Positions 11,385 to 23,334 of a stretch of DNA of 64,000 nt are shown in pieces. Under the pieces are notes generated by a model. It searched no databases. It was given only the letters and a program-made list of their open reading frames with translations, and was not told the origin of the DNA. The stretch lies in assembly GCF_019393635.1 (NCBI RefSeq), contig NC_057861.1, forward strand, positions 657,537,724 to 657,601,723. Direction: 5' to 3'. Position 1 is the stretch's first letter, and each line of letters opens with the position of its first letter. Position numbers and translations under genes: made by a program. The stretch is from Dromiciops gliroides (taxonomy: Eukaryota; Chordata; Mammalia; Microbiotheria; Microbiotheriidae).

Positions 11385-11735
11385 AGTGGTCCATGTCCTT
11401 GAAGAATCTTTTTCTTTCACTGTAAGACTATTATTTATTACCCTGAACCTAAAATCTGCTTCCCCTTGGTCTTCATTCTGCTTTTTAGGGTTAAGAAGAA
11501 TGCATTTAAGCCTTCAGATATCTAAAAACATTGATCATTTCCCCTTTTTGAGTTCTCCAAGATACCATGCCTATTTCTACCAACCAATCCTCATACCATT
11601 TGATAATGAAGACCACTATCCGGGAGGCCATCTTTCTCTGGATTTGCTCCAGCTTGCCTATCCTTTTAAGGATAGTGGCCCAAAGTTTAACCCAATATTT
11701 CATATGTGGTTTGAACCAAGAACAAGGAAACTAAC
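11385..11735 (-). mobile_element. CR1-like LINE fragment (antisense)
   Basis: The + strand has the well-known antisense CR1 text: 'tcttcattctgctttttagg', 'aagccttcagatatctaaa', 'tctctggatttgctccagct', 'atttcatatgtggtttgaac'. The 131-codon + frame here is a read-through of the antisense LINE, not a gene. Confidence 0.8.
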
Positions 11736-11794
11736 TGCTTGGCCTTGGGGTACAAAGACAAAAATAAAAGCCTCTGTTTGACAAACATATTCTA

Positions 11795-12725
11795 TTTGGT
11801 GAAAGAACCATGATCACATATAAATAAATGTAAAGTATAAACAAAATAAATAAAATGGAAGGAGGCACTAATAACTTGAGCAGGGCTAAACAAGACCAAG
11901 AAGTTAAGCCTGAGCTGAGCTTTGAAGAAAACTAAGGAGTTTGTGGTGGAAGAAAGGAGAGAGTTCATTTAAAACTTCCTGACAGTGCAAAGGTTTGTTT
12001 AGTTGAACTATAGAGTGCATGGAGTTGAGTATTATGTAATAACCTTGGAAAGGTAGAATGGGTCAGGTTGTGAAAGAGTTTTTTTTTATCTTGAGGTGAT
12101 GGGGAGCCACTGGGCTTGAGTGAGTAGGGTAAAGGAGGTACGTGCATACTTGTGGTTTGGAAAGATCACTTTGGCCATTACACAGAAGGTGGGTTATTTT
12201 AGAAGGGGTAGTAGAACTTGCAGAACAGGGACAAATTAGGAGACATAATGCTCTAGCTGAGAGGCAATGAAAGTGTGAATGAGGCTGATGGCTGTGGAAG
12301 TGGAATAAGGAAAAGGGTGAGAGGTGTTAGAGAGAGGAAGAAATGGGAAAATTTGGCAGCTGATTAGAAGTATAGCTTGAGTGAGAATGAAAAGAAGAGG
12401 ATCATACTGAGTTTATAGAAGTAGGTGAATAGAGGGATTCCCTCGACAAAAGTAAGAAAATTTGGAAGAGGGATGCATTTTGAGGAAAAGATAAGTTCTG
12501 TTTTGGCCATGTTGAGTTTGAGATGCCTATGGAACATGGAATTTGAAATATCCAATAGGCTGTTGGTAAAGCAGTACTGGAACTCAAGGGAGAGACTAGA
12601 CCTAGATACATGGTTCTGGGTGTCATCTGCTTAGAGATGATTGTGGAAATCAGAGGAACTGATGATGTTAGCAAGTGAAAATATATAGAAAGAAAAGCAC
12701 CCAGGATAGACTCTATGGGTGGTAT
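11795..12725 (-). mobile_element. L2 LINE, reverse transcriptase C-terminal part
   Basis: The minus strand encodes a diagnostic L2 block, RHLKLNMAKTELI (near 12510), plus preceding reverse transcriptase thumb-region text. On the + strand the usual antisense blocks follow in order: 'gatggggagccactgggc', 'aagatcactttggccatt', 'gttctgttttggccatgttg', 'gagtttgagatgcctatgg'. Frames are broken by stops. One of the best-preserved L2s here. Confidence 0.9.
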
Positions 12726-12729
12726 GGCA

Positions 12730-13065
12730 CAGATGTTGACTATACCTCTCTGTGTTTTAACTTCCTCATTTATAAAGGAAGATTAAAATAAATTCACAGT
12801 CAATAACATCATCCTTGTGTGCTTTCTTGAAGGTACATAGGTAGCCATAGTTCCTTTAAGGCTATGCCAATGGAGCACATGGCAGAACCTTGGTAGGCTC
12901 TACTAAAGGTGGAAAAACTTCAAATATAAGGCTTCCAAAAAACTAGAACCTTGTCTTCTGAATATCAACCTCATTACTTTGTAATTGAATCAACCAGAAG
13001 GTTGGTAACTAGAAGATGATTTTTTTTTTTTGCTAAAGCTACTCATGAATACTACCTCCTAAAGC
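12730..13065. other. unassigned sequence
   Basis: Nothing recognised apart from a T run at 13019-13031. Confidence 0.4.
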
Positions 13066-13068
13066 CTA

Positions 13069-13298
13069 GAGGTATCTAGTAGAGAGAATGTTGAGCCTAA
13101 AGTCAGGAAGACCTGAATTCAAATCTGGCCGCAGACACTTCCTACCTGTGTGACCCTGGATAAGTTGCTCCATTTGCCTTAAACCCCTGGAGAAGGATAT
13201 GGCAAACCACTCCAATATCATTTCCTAGAAAACCTAATGAATAGTAGTGGTGTGCTAGGGTCCATGGGTTCACAAAGAGCCAGACTGAACAACAACAT
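13069..13298 (+). mobile_element. MAR1-type SINE (RTE-tailed)
   Basis: The tRNA-related head (ctaaagtcaggaagacctga, 'cagacacttcctacctgtg') is followed by 'gagaaggatatggcaaacc', 'actccaatatcatttcc' and the tail 'cacaaagagccagactgaac' plus AACAAC. The tail matches the 3' end of RTE/BovB-type LINEs, such as the copy at 45.4 kb, which implies mobilisation by RTE. Confidence 0.88.
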
Positions 13299-13377
13299 AG
13301 CATAGACAAGGTTATGGTTGGTTTTGGTGGAGGAATTTTGCCACATATTTCATCATGGGCTCTCAAATACTGAAGTA

Positions 13378-13760
13378 AACTAAGTTCAATTCACCCAGTA
13401 TTTACTGGGAATCTAATGTGAATAAGACCTAGTGCTAGGAATAATAGGGGATAAAAGGTGGACAAATAATAGATATTCATCTTAAATGAATTACAAGGTC
13501 AATATATATGTGTATGCATGTGTATATATGCATTTGTGTATGTTTATACACTTATATATGCACATATGCATATATAGCTATATAAATGTACATAGTATCA
13601 TAATGCAAAATGGAATCTTGTAAGTTCCATAACAGAGTCAGTGTTATAGAACTTTAGGACAAGCCAACATCACGATAATCTTGGGGGTAGGAGTAAACCT
13701 AAGGAAAGTTTACTGAAGGATGTAGTGTTAAGCTAGTACCTGAAAAATGTCTAGTATTTG
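13378..13760 (-). mobile_element. L2 LINE 3' region (antisense)
   Basis: Inverted L2 tail ('cagtatttactgggaatct', 'gacctagtgctaggaataat'), a TA/TG microsatellite at about 13500-13600, then decayed antisense L2 ('aaggaaagtttactgaagga'). Confidence 0.6.
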
Positions 13761-14200
13761 AATAGCCCGAAATGGTGAGCGAAAGGAGGATATGATAGGG
13801 TATCATTCCTTGCAGATGGGGTAGTATGAAAAAAACAAATTTGTGTTTGGAAAATGGTAATTAGCTCCACCTGCCCACAGCACAGAATACATGTAGTATT
13901 GGGCTTTATGACTGCCATGCTCCAATTCCAACTCAACACTCTCCCCCTTGGCCAATGGAGTTTTGAATTTGTGAATATTCACTGAAACTAGTCCAGCTCA
14001 GACCCACCATGCTGCTGCTACTCCCTGGCCATTTTTATGACCATGTAATCCTTCTCCATCTTTTTACTTCTAGCTCTGGGGCCAGTATTTAAATTCACAC
14101 TATCTTTCCCAGAAAGTACCTTTCACTCCATTTCCTTAGGATTCTACACACCATCTCTGAAATAGCCCTATTCATAACACTTCTTCTGGGACACCACTCT
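13761..14200. other. unassigned sequence
   Basis: No family recognised. Confidence 0.4.
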
Positions 14201-14204
14201 CTTG

Positions 14205-14335
14205 TTTTTTGTTATTTTTCTCTATTGGATATAAGTTTCTTGAGGATAAGAATTGTCTTGCCTTTAGTGTTTGTATCCTTGACATTAAGCACAGTGCCTG
14301 GAACATAGTAAGTATGTATAAACTGTCCTTCCTTC
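14205..14335 (+). mobile_element. L2 LINE 3' end
   Basis: Sense L2 tail: 'ataagtttcttgaggataag', 'ttgtcttgcctttagtg', 'gcacagtgcctggaacatag'. A (TTCC)n repeat follows at 14328-14345. Confidence 0.75.
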
Positions 14336-14346
14336 CTTCCTTCCTT

Positions 14347-14505
14347 GAGGATGGGTACAACAGAATCTTCTCCTCATTTTACAGATGATGAAATAAAAAC
14401 TTACAGAAACTAAATAACTTGGCCATAGGCACATAGCTAATCAGTGTCAGAGTCAGGTTTAAAACACAAGCCTTCCTGACTCCAAGGCTAGCAAGCTATC
14501 AACAA
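14347..14505 (-). mobile_element. MIR/THER1-type CORE-SINE
   Basis: Antisense MIR: 'tcctcattttacagatgatg', 'aacttggccataggcacat', 'gactccaaggctagcaa'. Confidence 0.75.
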
Positions 14506-14550
14506 TACCCATCTAATCTTTATTTTTTTAAAAAAGAAAGAAATAATGAG

Positions 14551-14693
14551 GGGGCAGCTAGGTGGCACAGTGGATAAAGCACTGGCCCTGGATTCAGGAG
14601 GACCTGAGTTCAAATCCAGCCTCAGACACTAGACACTTACTAGCTGTGTGACCCTGGGCAAGTCACTTAACCCTCATTGCCCCACCAAAAAAA
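14551..14693 (+). mobile_element. WSINE1-type SINE
   Basis: Full-length copy starting ggggcagctaggtggcaca and ending cctcattgccccacc plus ten A residues. Short flanking similarity aaataatga / aaaatgata. Confidence 0.95.
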
Positions 14694-14699
14694 AAATGA

Positions 14700-15640
14700 T
14701 AAATAAGATGGGAAAGGTATGTCGAAGCTGAAGGTCTTAAATAGGCTAAGCATTTGAAATACTATTAGGTTGATTGCTTCCAGTACTAAAAGTCTATATG
14801 CTAAAAAAAAGTCTATATGCTGAGCAAAGAAATATTATGTGTTTGTTATGTATTTTGAAGGAGGCATAGTCATTGTTATCCATTTGCCATCACCCACATT
14901 TTATTTTCTGCATACCAATATGTTGCCTGCTTTAAAAAAAATTGCCCAAGGGCTGAAAATGCCCTTTGAAACAAGTCAGGCAGATGATCAGATCCATGAG
15001 CAGATACACTAGCCCCATCTGGGGTAAGGAGATACAAAGCAGAAACCATTAAACCAATTCCCTATTCACAGATATATAAAAAGTGAGCTCAGATGTCATG
15101 GGAGCCTGCATTTCCATCGATCATTGCTGTGGATGCAATGGAAAGGTGAATGATTTGGTTGTATGCAAATCTTTCAGATCTAGTTAACCATTTGGAAATC
15201 ATGAATAACAATCACATTCTCCATTAAGACATGATCCTCAACAAAGAGAGTAATAAAAATGTATCATAATGTCTATGCATCAATGTTACAAGTTCCTTCA
15301 TGCAAAACCCCCCCAAGGATTTTATTTTTTACTTGTTTATATGCCCACCAACTTTTCCGGAACAAAACAAGAGTGATATATAAGGCATCACCCTTGGGGA
15401 AAGAAGAGAATGGCAATACTTTCACACTCTTTCTCTCATTTTTCTTTTTCTTCCCATTTACCGATACCTCTGCCTTTCACCCCAACTTTTATATTCCACC
15501 TCTTGTGTGACCTCCCTTGTTTCTACTCTGGTTATCCAACTTGATCTCCTCCCTTAGCTTACTCACCTACAGAAGAGTCACTAACCTACAGAAGAGAGGA
15601 CTTAGAGAGGAGGGAAGATATTTTTAGTGGAAAGAGAAAA
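14700..15640. other. unassigned sequence
   Basis: AT-rich sequence, no family recognised. The 83-codon frame at 15259-15510 is not protein-like. Confidence 0.4.
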
Positions 15641-15654
15641 ACATGAGCAAAGTC

Positions 15655-15860
15655 AAGATACACACACATGAATACACATGTGTGTATATACACATGTATA
15701 GATATTCATATATATACATATGTGTACATGGGCACAAACATATCTATACCTATACCTGTCATCTACCCCTTCCATATATGCATGCATATGTATATATGTG
15801 TTTATACACACACACACACACACACAGACAGAGAGAGAGAGACAGATAGAAAGACAGAGT
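15655..15860. repeat. compound CA / TATG / CA / GA microsatellite
   Basis: Alternating ACAC, ATAC and TATG units end in a (CA)n run at about 15805-15827 and (GA)n at 15828-15842. The overlapping His/Tyr/Thr-rich frames are repeat artefacts. Confidence 0.9.
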
Positions 15861-15924
15861 ACATATGGACAATTTTTGAACTATGTCCTAGAATTAAGAA
15901 AGTGTTCTTTTAAAAGTTTAGCAT

Positions 15925-16050
15925 AATGAGGTTCCTTGATGTTGTGGATAGAGAGAGCTGGTCACAGAGATAAGAAGACCTAGGTTCATATCCTTCATCT
16001 GATACATGTTGGTTTCATCACCTTTGGTGAGTTATGGAACCCCTTAGCAC
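15925..16050 (+). mobile_element. degraded CORE-SINE
   Basis: Decayed head and body: 'gttgtggatagagagagctg', 'agaagacctaggttcatatc', 'ggtgagttatggaacccc'. Confidence 0.55.
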
Positions 16051-16054
16051 TCCT

Positions 16055-17600
16055 GGTGATGCTCTAGGACTTGAAGTTGCAGAAAAAGTATTATCTGTAT
16101 GGGTAGAAGAAAATACGTGTGAAGCTCCAATAAAATACACCAATGAAATAATAGGTCCAGTAAAAATAAAAGAAGAATGGAAAATTGTGCAGCCCTTTCA
16201 ATGATCTCAAAACTGCATTTCAAGACAAAAAAATATCCTTTAATCTTTTGAAGTTTTCTTGTTAGTTCTGTATGCTTGTCTGGGGTATCCAGAGTCTTAA
16301 AAGCCATTGCAATCTGTCCTTTGGTTCTTTAATCTGAAGGTTCCAGAATCACTTTAGGAGCTGCCTCCAGATTCATGTACAATAGCCTTTGTAGAACATT
16401 ACTCCTTTTTCTGAGGTAAAGGAACAAGGGTAATAGAATAAATTCTCAGGAGTGGGATGGTATTATAGAGTTATCAAACAGTCCCTTACATTCATGAGAG
16501 TGAGTCTCTGATAGCTGCTTCCTTAGAAGTATATGCTAGACTATCTTAGAAAGGTCTTATAACTGAGATGTGGGGTTTGGGGTTTTTTTTGTATCCCTGA
16601 GTACCAGGGAGGTGTTCAGCAAAGGAAACACAGAGACCACATCCTCATTCCCACAACCTGGCAGATTCAGAGAGACACACAGAAACATGCCCACGACAGG
16701 GAAGTTTCCCAGGAATTCGAAACAATGCAGTTACACCCTTCCTAAACCCCAACAGATTATGTGTGTTTGAATCATTCTCCAAAAACAGTCGGATCGGCCA
16801 AAAGAATGCACAATACCAGTCACTCTAAAAACTACCACCAGCAGCCATGATTCATCCTAGTCCTTAAATATCTTTACTTCATGTCATCCTGAATGCACAC
16901 AATGGCCATGAAATGGAGTCCAGTTATGGCCAGTATCTCTCACTTTCCTTAGCTGTGCTAGCTTGTTCTACCCCTATGGAGTCACATTGTATCAGTGATT
17001 CACAAGAGAGTATCACATATAGACACAACGGAGGAAAAACCCAACTGACCTAATTTAAAAAGCAGGGTTTGTGGCAGACTGGCATGGTACATATGCTACC
17101 ATTTCTTCTTGTAATAGAGGCTGCACTGTTACTGTTTGACACTGTATTCTGGGGCCCTGTTCCAAACTAATGAAAATTCGATGCTTTCAGCATAAGATGG
17201 AAGGAGTTGGAGTCCCTCCAAGCCAGTGACACAGGGATATGATGAGTTTGCAGCTTTTCTCCTTGAGTGTCAGGAGTTAAATGGGACTAGACAAAAAGGG
17301 ATCAAGGCCCAAGGAAAAGGAAGTTTTTGTCTTAGTCCAAATAGGAAATGACAACTAGGATGTGGCACTTCTAAATGAACATATGTTTTGTCAAGGAGTT
17401 CATTGACCCAATCTTCTCTGACATGAGGATCTCCCCCCTTCATGACCAGGACAAGAGCCATGTTTCTTAGTGGTAATGGGGAAGTGAGCTTCTTTGAGTT
17501 GTCTTGTGTTCTGGGGATATGTTTTGTTTGGCCAAACAGAAATCTGTCTAAAGGTGAGAAGACTGGTGGCTCCAAGAACATGACTTTCTACTGCATAAGC
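16055..17600. other. unassigned, possibly single-copy sequence
   Basis: 1.5 kb without a family I recognise. Base composition is less AT-rich than its surroundings between 16600 and 17000. Overlapping minus frames at 17270-17624 have no recognisable domain. Confidence 0.45.
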
Positions 17601-17604
17601 CCTG

Positions 17605-18207
17605 AGGAGAAAAAAAAAGTACAACTACATGCTCTTCAAAATGGACTTGATATAGCAGCTCTTTTTGTGGTGGCTAAGAATTGGAAATAAAAGGAATGCC
17701 CATCAATTGGGAAATGGCTAAACAAACTGTGGTATATGATGGTGATGGAATATTACTGTGCTATAAGAAATGACAAGCAGGATGAATTCAGAAAGGCCTG
17801 GAAAGACATGTACGAAATGATGTATAGTGAAGAGAGCAGAACCAAGAGAACATTGTACACAGAAACAGCAATATTGTTTGATAAAGAACTGTGAATGACA
17901 TGGCTATTCTCAACAATTCAATGATCTAAGACAGTCCCAAAGAACTACTGATGAAACATACTATCCACATCTAAAGAAAGAACTGATATTGATGGAACAC
18001 AGACTGAAGCATTCCATTTTTCACTTTCCATTTTTTTCTTTTAATGAAGTTTTCTTGTACAAAATGCAAATATGGTAATGTTTTACATAACTATACATGT
18101 ATAACACATATCTGATTGCTTGCCACCTCAGGAAGGGAGAAGGGGAGGGAGATAGGGATAAAAATTGGAACCCAAAACTATAAATAAATATGTTTATTAT
18201 AAAAAAG
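17605..18207 (+). mobile_element. L1 LINE, 5'-truncated 3' end
   Basis: ORF2 C-terminus in sense: text for 'FVVAKNWK' near 17665, 'cccatcaattgggaaatgg', 'aatattactgtgctataag' and 'agcagaaccaagagaacatt'. The 3' UTR ends in a purine-rich block (gggagaaggggagggag) and an A-rich tail at about 18180-18207. It is older than the L1 at 36.8 kb: the frame is readable but breaks at several points. Confidence 0.88.
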
Positions 18208-18519
18208 TAAACAATTCCCCCCCCTTAAAATCTAAAAAACCAAAATGGACTTGACTTCCTCCCCTGGAAGAACAGAGTTGAGGAAGATTGGGGATATAAC
18301 TGACCCATAGCAATTTTCTTATTTGATCAAGTAGTGTACCCAGAAAGAATGGCCTGGACAAGCAACAAAAACATCTCTTGTCTATTGAGTAGATATTGCT
18401 CATAGATAAAAATGCTGCTCCTGTTACTTGCTCCTTTAGCAGATTCAAATATTAATCTAGTCTCCTTGGATCTACTTCTTTATTTCTACCTCAAGGAGCA
18501 GGAGAAACAATTTACAATT

Positions 18520-18720
18520 AGTGCTGATTGGACTAGGAGTCATTAGACCTTTGTTAAAGTCCCAATTTTGCCACCGAATTAATCAATGGAGTAATCAACA
18601 GGCAATAACCAGCTATGTGGTCTTGGGGAAATCACTTGGAACCTCAGGTTTCTTATTTGTAAATAAGGTAATCTCCAGGATTTTTTTCTAGTAATAAGTA
18701 ACTATAAAATCAGAAATTAA
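18520..18720 (+). mobile_element. MIR/THER1-type CORE-SINE
   Basis: 'ccagctatgtggtcttgggg', 'aaatcacttggaacctcagg', 'tttcttatttgtaaataagg'. Confidence 0.7.
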
Positions 18721-18724
18721 AAAT

Positions 18725-19310
18725 TATAAAATACTTCTCAAAAAGAATGAAGAAATCCTGGCTAGTTATGTACAGCAGGCTGGGACAATACCCTTGATTA
18801 TAATATAATGAGTGATTTCTCTAGGGGGATCACTTTAGGGATTAGTAAAATTTTCCCTCAAAGAGTTATGGGCTAAAGAAGAATGGAAACAGACACTAAT
18901 CATATTTTTGAATAGATGAGTAGTAGTGTCAAAAGAGGGTCACATTGGGTGATCCTGTTTAAGATCCTAGGTGATTAATATAGAAGAGACCTTATAAGTC
19001 TCCTAGTACAACCCCTAAGTTTTATAGCCCTTTAAAAAAAAAAGCTCTTTGTACTTTTATGGTTCATGCAATCTCAGAATGCACTCAACAAAATAGTAAT
19101 AGTAATATCATTAGTGGTGCCATCTATTGTTCAGCCTAAGGAAGTTGATGATTCCATTCTTTTGCCTAATTAAGTCTATAGCAAGTATCACACTGTTTGC
19201 CTTCTCAATAGACATGGAAAGGGTGAAAAGGGAGGTAGAGAATTCAGAACTAAAAACTTTTTAAAAAACAAACAAACAAATAAATGATGAATTAATTAAA
19301 AAAAAAAGAC
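18725..19310. other. unassigned sequence with a MIR head fragment
   Basis: A partial antisense MIR-like head lies at about 18965-19020 ('atagaagagaccttataag'). The rest is unassigned. Confidence 0.4.
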
Positions 19311-19314
19311 TGTT

Positions 19315-19456
19315 GGGGGCAGCTAGGTGGTGCAGTGGATAGAGCACCGGCCCTGGATTCAGGAGGACCTGAGTTCAAATCCGGCCTCAGACACTTGACA
19401 CTTACTAGCTGTGTGACCCTGGGCAAGTCACTTAACCCCAATTGCCTCACCAAAAA
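19315..19456 (+). mobile_element. WSINE1-type SINE
   Basis: Nearly consensus copy (gggggcagctaggtggtgca ... cccaattgcctcacc). Flanking aaaaaagact on both sides. Confidence 0.96.
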
Positions 19457-19659
19457 ATAAAAAAGACTATCAGAAATATTGGATTCAGTTTTAGGTTATC
19501 ACAATTTAGGAAAAAGATACTGGGCAAATGAGAGGGTTATAAATGTGTGACCCTACCTATCAGAAGGTTTAGAAATTATATCATATAAGGAATAGTTGAA
19601 GGAATTGGAAAAATTTATTCCATAGGAGATTTATCAGCTAAAAAGAGGTCTTGTCTTTA

Positions 19660-19830
19660 AAGGTGGAATTATGTAGTGGAAAAAGCTCTACATTTAAAAA
19701 CAAAGGACCTGGGTTCAAATCTAGCTCTCTCACATACTAATTATGTGCCCATAGGCCTCACTTTTCTCATTTGGAAAATAAGGGTGTTGGCTATAGAATT
19801 TCTAAAATCCTTTCAGGTTTTAAATCCTAT
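19660..19830 (+). mobile_element. MIR/THER1-type CORE-SINE
   Basis: 'gtagtggaaaaagctctac', 'aaaggacctgggttcaaatc', 'cctcacttttctcatttgg'. Confidence 0.7.
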
Positions 19831-19834
19831 GATG

Positions 19835-20080
19835 GCTGTCTTCAAATATTTGCAGGGAAGTTATGTGGAAGAGATAATTGGCATTGTGTATGCTTCTAAA
19901 GGCCAGAAATAGAAAAAAATGGGTAGAAGTTACAGAGGTATATTCTGATTTAATAAAAGGAAGAACTCCATTGGAATGACGGATATCTGAAAATGAAAAA
20001 GCCTACTTTCCAAGGAAATAAATTCCCTGACATTGGAGATATTCAAGTGTAGACTGGTTCTATCAGTGATAATAATGGCA
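19835..20080 (+). mobile_element. CR1/L3 LINE 3' end
   Basis: 'ttcaaatatttgcagggaag', 'gttatgtggaagagataatt', 'gaagaactccattggaatg' and 'ggagatattcaagtgtagac' match the 3' region of L3/CR1. Confidence 0.65.
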
Positions 20081-20111
20081 CTCTCATATTTTTATAGAGT
20101 TCTACAATCTA

Positions 20112-20317
20112 CAGGATGGGCTAGAAGCCATGGTGTTTTTATAACTTTTTGACAATTATTTTTTCTTTACTTTCTCCATTTATGAGTTGATACTTCACCC
20201 ATAATGTAAATTCACTTCCTATATATACTGTATATGATGCTATAGTATTGTAAATTAAAAACAAGAAATAAATGTTATTAAATATTGAAACCCTTTTATG
20301 ACTTTTGGCCAACCCTG
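20112..20317. mobile_element. mariner-type MITE
   Basis: Inverted ends: caggatgggctagaagccat on the left, and on the right the reverse complement of gacttttggccaaccctg. Outside them lies TA on both sides (20110-20111 and 20318-20319), the mariner target duplication. The 206-bp interior is AT-rich and noncoding, so the element depended on a transposase made elsewhere. Confidence 0.82.
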
Positions 20318-20319
20318 TA

Positions 20320-20665
20320 TAAGACTACTTTACATATATTACCTCATTTGATTCTCAGAAAGGGAAATAGTAGTAAAGTGTAAGAAGAATTCCTTCATTG
20401 TTAGGTCTGACAGCTTGACTTCTGTGGTCTCTTCCAATTTGGGGACTATATGATTGTCCTGTTTACAAAGTACTTTAAAATATTATTTGATTTTCTTAAG
20501 AATCCTGTGAAATTAACATAGCACACCTTAGTATTTTCATTTTACAGATAAGAAACTGAGGCCCAGAGAGATAAAAATATCTTTTTCTAGGTCATATAGT
20601 AAATTAGTGATCCTAGGTTAGAATTCATATCTCCTGCCTTCCCATTCAGTTCTCTTTTTACTGTC
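20320..20665 (-). mobile_element. MIR/THER1-type CORE-SINE, two antisense fragments
   Basis: 'ttacctcatttgattctcag', then a clearer copy: 'cattttacagataagaaact', 'gaggcccagagagataaaa', 'ttagaattcatatctcctgc'. Confidence 0.75.
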
Positions 20666-20861
20666 TCCCACTGTGAAGATGGCTCCCTGATGACTTCAAT
20701 GACCATCTTGCCCTTTCTTTACCCATAGAATCATAGACTTTTAGAGGTAGAATTCCTCCTGGTAATTCAACTGATACCACAAAAGAAATCCCTACTATCA
20801 CATACCAGACATGTACTTAGCAAAGACCTCCAGTGTTGGAGAAACCTTTATTTCCCTTTAA

Positions 20862-21410
20862 AAAAAATATTTATTTTTTTTCCTCTCTCTCATTCCCTCC
20901 CTCTCCTCCTCCCTCCCTGAGGTGGTAAGCAGTCAGATATAGGTTATACATGTGCAATTATGTAGCATATTACCATATTAATAATTTTATATAAAAAGAC
21001 AAGTAAAAAAAGAAAACCCCAAATAGCATGCTTCAGCTTGTGTTCAATCAATATCAGTTCTTCCTCTGGAGGTGAATAGTATGCTTTATCATTAGTCTTT
21101 TAGGATTATCTTGGATTGTTGTATTGCTGAGAGTAGTTAAGTCATTCATAATTGCTCATAGAACAATAATGCTGTCACTGGGCACAATGTTCTCCTGGTT
21201 CTGCTCACTTCACTATACATCAGTTCATATAAGTCTTTCCAGGTTTCTCTGAAATCATCCTGCTTGTCATTTCTTACAGCACAATAATATTCCATTACAA
21301 CCATATACCACAGCTCCACAGCTTGTTTAGTCATTCCCCATTTGATGGGCATTCCTTTGATTTCCAATTCTTAGCCACCACAAAGAGTTGCTACAAATAT
21401 TTCTGTACAA
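20862..21410 (-). mobile_element. L1 LINE, 5'-truncated 3' end
   Basis: The minus strand encodes an L1 ORF2 C-terminus. The frame at 21146-21367 has KGMPIKWGM, YYCAVRNDKQDDFRETW and SEVSRTRRTL. The 3' UTR with its inverted pyrimidine tract reaches the T-rich end at about 20862. Similar in age to the copy at 17.6 kb. Confidence 0.9.
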
Positions 21411-21439
21411 TTTTAAACCCATTACTTCCCAAGGCAGCC

Positions 21440-21800
21440 TGAATAGCCCTATTGTGAGGAAGGTTCCCCTCACTTCAGACCTAGATTTAACTCTTTGTAA
21501 CTTCTACCCAGCATTCTATGTATTTGTCCCCATTATCCTCCCTGTCCCGCCAATTTTGTATCACTTGCAAGTTTGACAAACATGCTACTTATGTCTTTAA
21601 GTCATTGATAAAACAGTTAAACAATAAGGGCCAAACAGAGTCCCTGAGGGGAGGGGGGCACTCTGAAGATCTCCTTTAAACCTGATATTGAGCCAGTAAC
21701 GACTACTTAGTCTATTTAAACAGTTATGAACCCATGCAACTGTATTCTCATCTAGTCTATGTCTCACCTTCTAGGGAATATGTTGGACTTTGTTGTAAAA
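21440..21800 (-). mobile_element. CR1-like LINE fragment (antisense)
   Basis: Antisense CR1: 'gtatcacttgcaagtttgac', 'aagtcattgataaaacagtt', 'gtccctgaggggaggggg', 'cagttatgaacccatgcaac'. Confidence 0.82.
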
Positions 21801-21810
21801 TAAATTAAGT

Positions 21811-21952
21811 GGGGCAGCTAGGTGGTGCAGTAGATAGAGTACTGGCCCTGGAGTCAGGAAGGAGGACCTGAGTTCAAATCTGGACTCAGACACTTAACAC
21901 TTACTAGCTGTGAGATCCTGGGCAAGTCACTTAACCCCAATTGCCTCACCAA
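21811..21952 (+). mobile_element. WSINE1-type SINE
   Basis: Full-length with a small internal duplication (caggaaggaggacc). The A-rich tail grades into TTAA units. Confidence 0.95.
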
Positions 21953-22144
21953 AAAATTAACTAATTAATTAATTAAGGAATGTGGTATGGTTAGATAATG
22001 GAAATATCATCCCTAAAGGTTCATGGAAATATATGTGATGTATCCTGACTGACATTGCCACATATGTGGGCACAATAATATCATGTGGTGACTATGGCAT
22101 CTGTTATGTGCTTAGTGTCTAATATAACTCTTCCTGGTTTTTCA

Positions 22145-22375
22145 TTCCTTCAGCAATTCAGCAAACATCCATTAAGTGCCTACTGAAAACAAAGCCCCAT
22201 GCTGGGCCCTGTGTAACCTCATGTAAAACATAGGTAGGACGTAGTACTTCCCTTCATGGAGCTTTCTGGCTAATGGGTGATAAGACCCAGACAAATATAA
22301 AAATAATTCATGAAAATTCATTAGAGGAGGGTATAATGAAATGCTGTCTGAGGGTTGAAGAAGTTTTAATTTTAC
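22145..22375 (-). mobile_element. L2 LINE 3' end (antisense)
   Basis: 'cattaagtgcctactgaaaa', 'gctgggccctgtgtaacctc' and 'agctttctggctaatgggtg' are the inverted L2 tail. Confidence 0.65.
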
Positions 22376-22439
22376 ACAATAGGCAGTAGAAGATCTCTCT
22401 CTTTCTCTCTCTCTCTCATAGCAGAGGAATGACATTAGA

Positions 22440-23330
22440 TCTATGAGTATGAAAGATAATTCCCTTCTGCTGGTTGGTAGATAATGTTATAGAGCCACAC
22501 CCCCTCTCCCTGGCCCCCCGCCATGTTTCTGTCCTTTGTCTTTTAGTCAAGGACTAGGGTGACTGCATCTTCTGCTTCCCTCCTTTCCTCCCTTTACTCC
22601 CCATCTCAGGAAACAGGTTTGGCCTGTTTTCCTCTCCCTTAGGATGTGCCCCTGTGAATGCTCCACAAAAGTCTCAGTCATGATGAGATGAACACCTTCC
22701 TGCTGCTCCCCTTTGTCATCAGCTTCCTATCTTGGGACAACATATTATCTGTTCTCCGTCCCTGCGGCCACAGGCATATTCAGTCAACCATTTCTTGAGA
22801 GCTCTGGGTCTGAGCCTGTTCTTTTTTTTTTTCTCCCCTTTTGAATGGGAGGAACACATTCCCAGCCTCTGTCCATTCCATAGCCTCAGACAAAGGGCAG
22901 TGCTCTGCCCCGCCTTCCCACCCCCTGCCTGCAGGAAAGAAATTTAATCACCCAGCAACTCAATGAACCAGCAGACCATCAGAGGATGGGGTGATCACTG
23001 AAAAAAAAACAGGGCACTTTCCCAACATGCCACTGCTAAAGGAATGTGACATTACCAGGAATCAGTGTGGAAAAGGAGTGTCCTTGAAAGCTTGTCTACA
23101 TAATGACAAGTGGAATCAATGGGAGAAGACTAGAAGAAGAGTTCTCTCTCCACAATTCAGATCTATTGATCTTTTCAGCATGAGCTACAACTAAAGTAAT
23201 ATCCTTTTGGGCACATCACATCTCTGAAATGGTTTCCTAGATGGGGTTTATGTTGACTTAAAAAAACCCAAGAGGCATTATAATTTTGAAATTACAGGTA
23301 AAGGGTCAAATTTATTATGTGTCTCATTTA
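22440..23330. other. unassigned, possibly single-copy sequence
   Basis: Around 22500-22950 this is one of the more GC-rich stretches in the window, with no recognisable repeat. Short open frames have no domain. A conserved noncoding element is possible but cannot be judged from one sequence. Confidence 0.4.
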
Positions 23331-23334
23331 ATAT

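Noticed and set aside
11386-11781. 131-codon + frame as a gene
   Set aside because: Antisense of a CR1-like LINE, whose signature text is readable.
15643-15926. Overlapping His/Tyr/Thr-rich frames
   Set aside because: Produced by the compound microsatellite.
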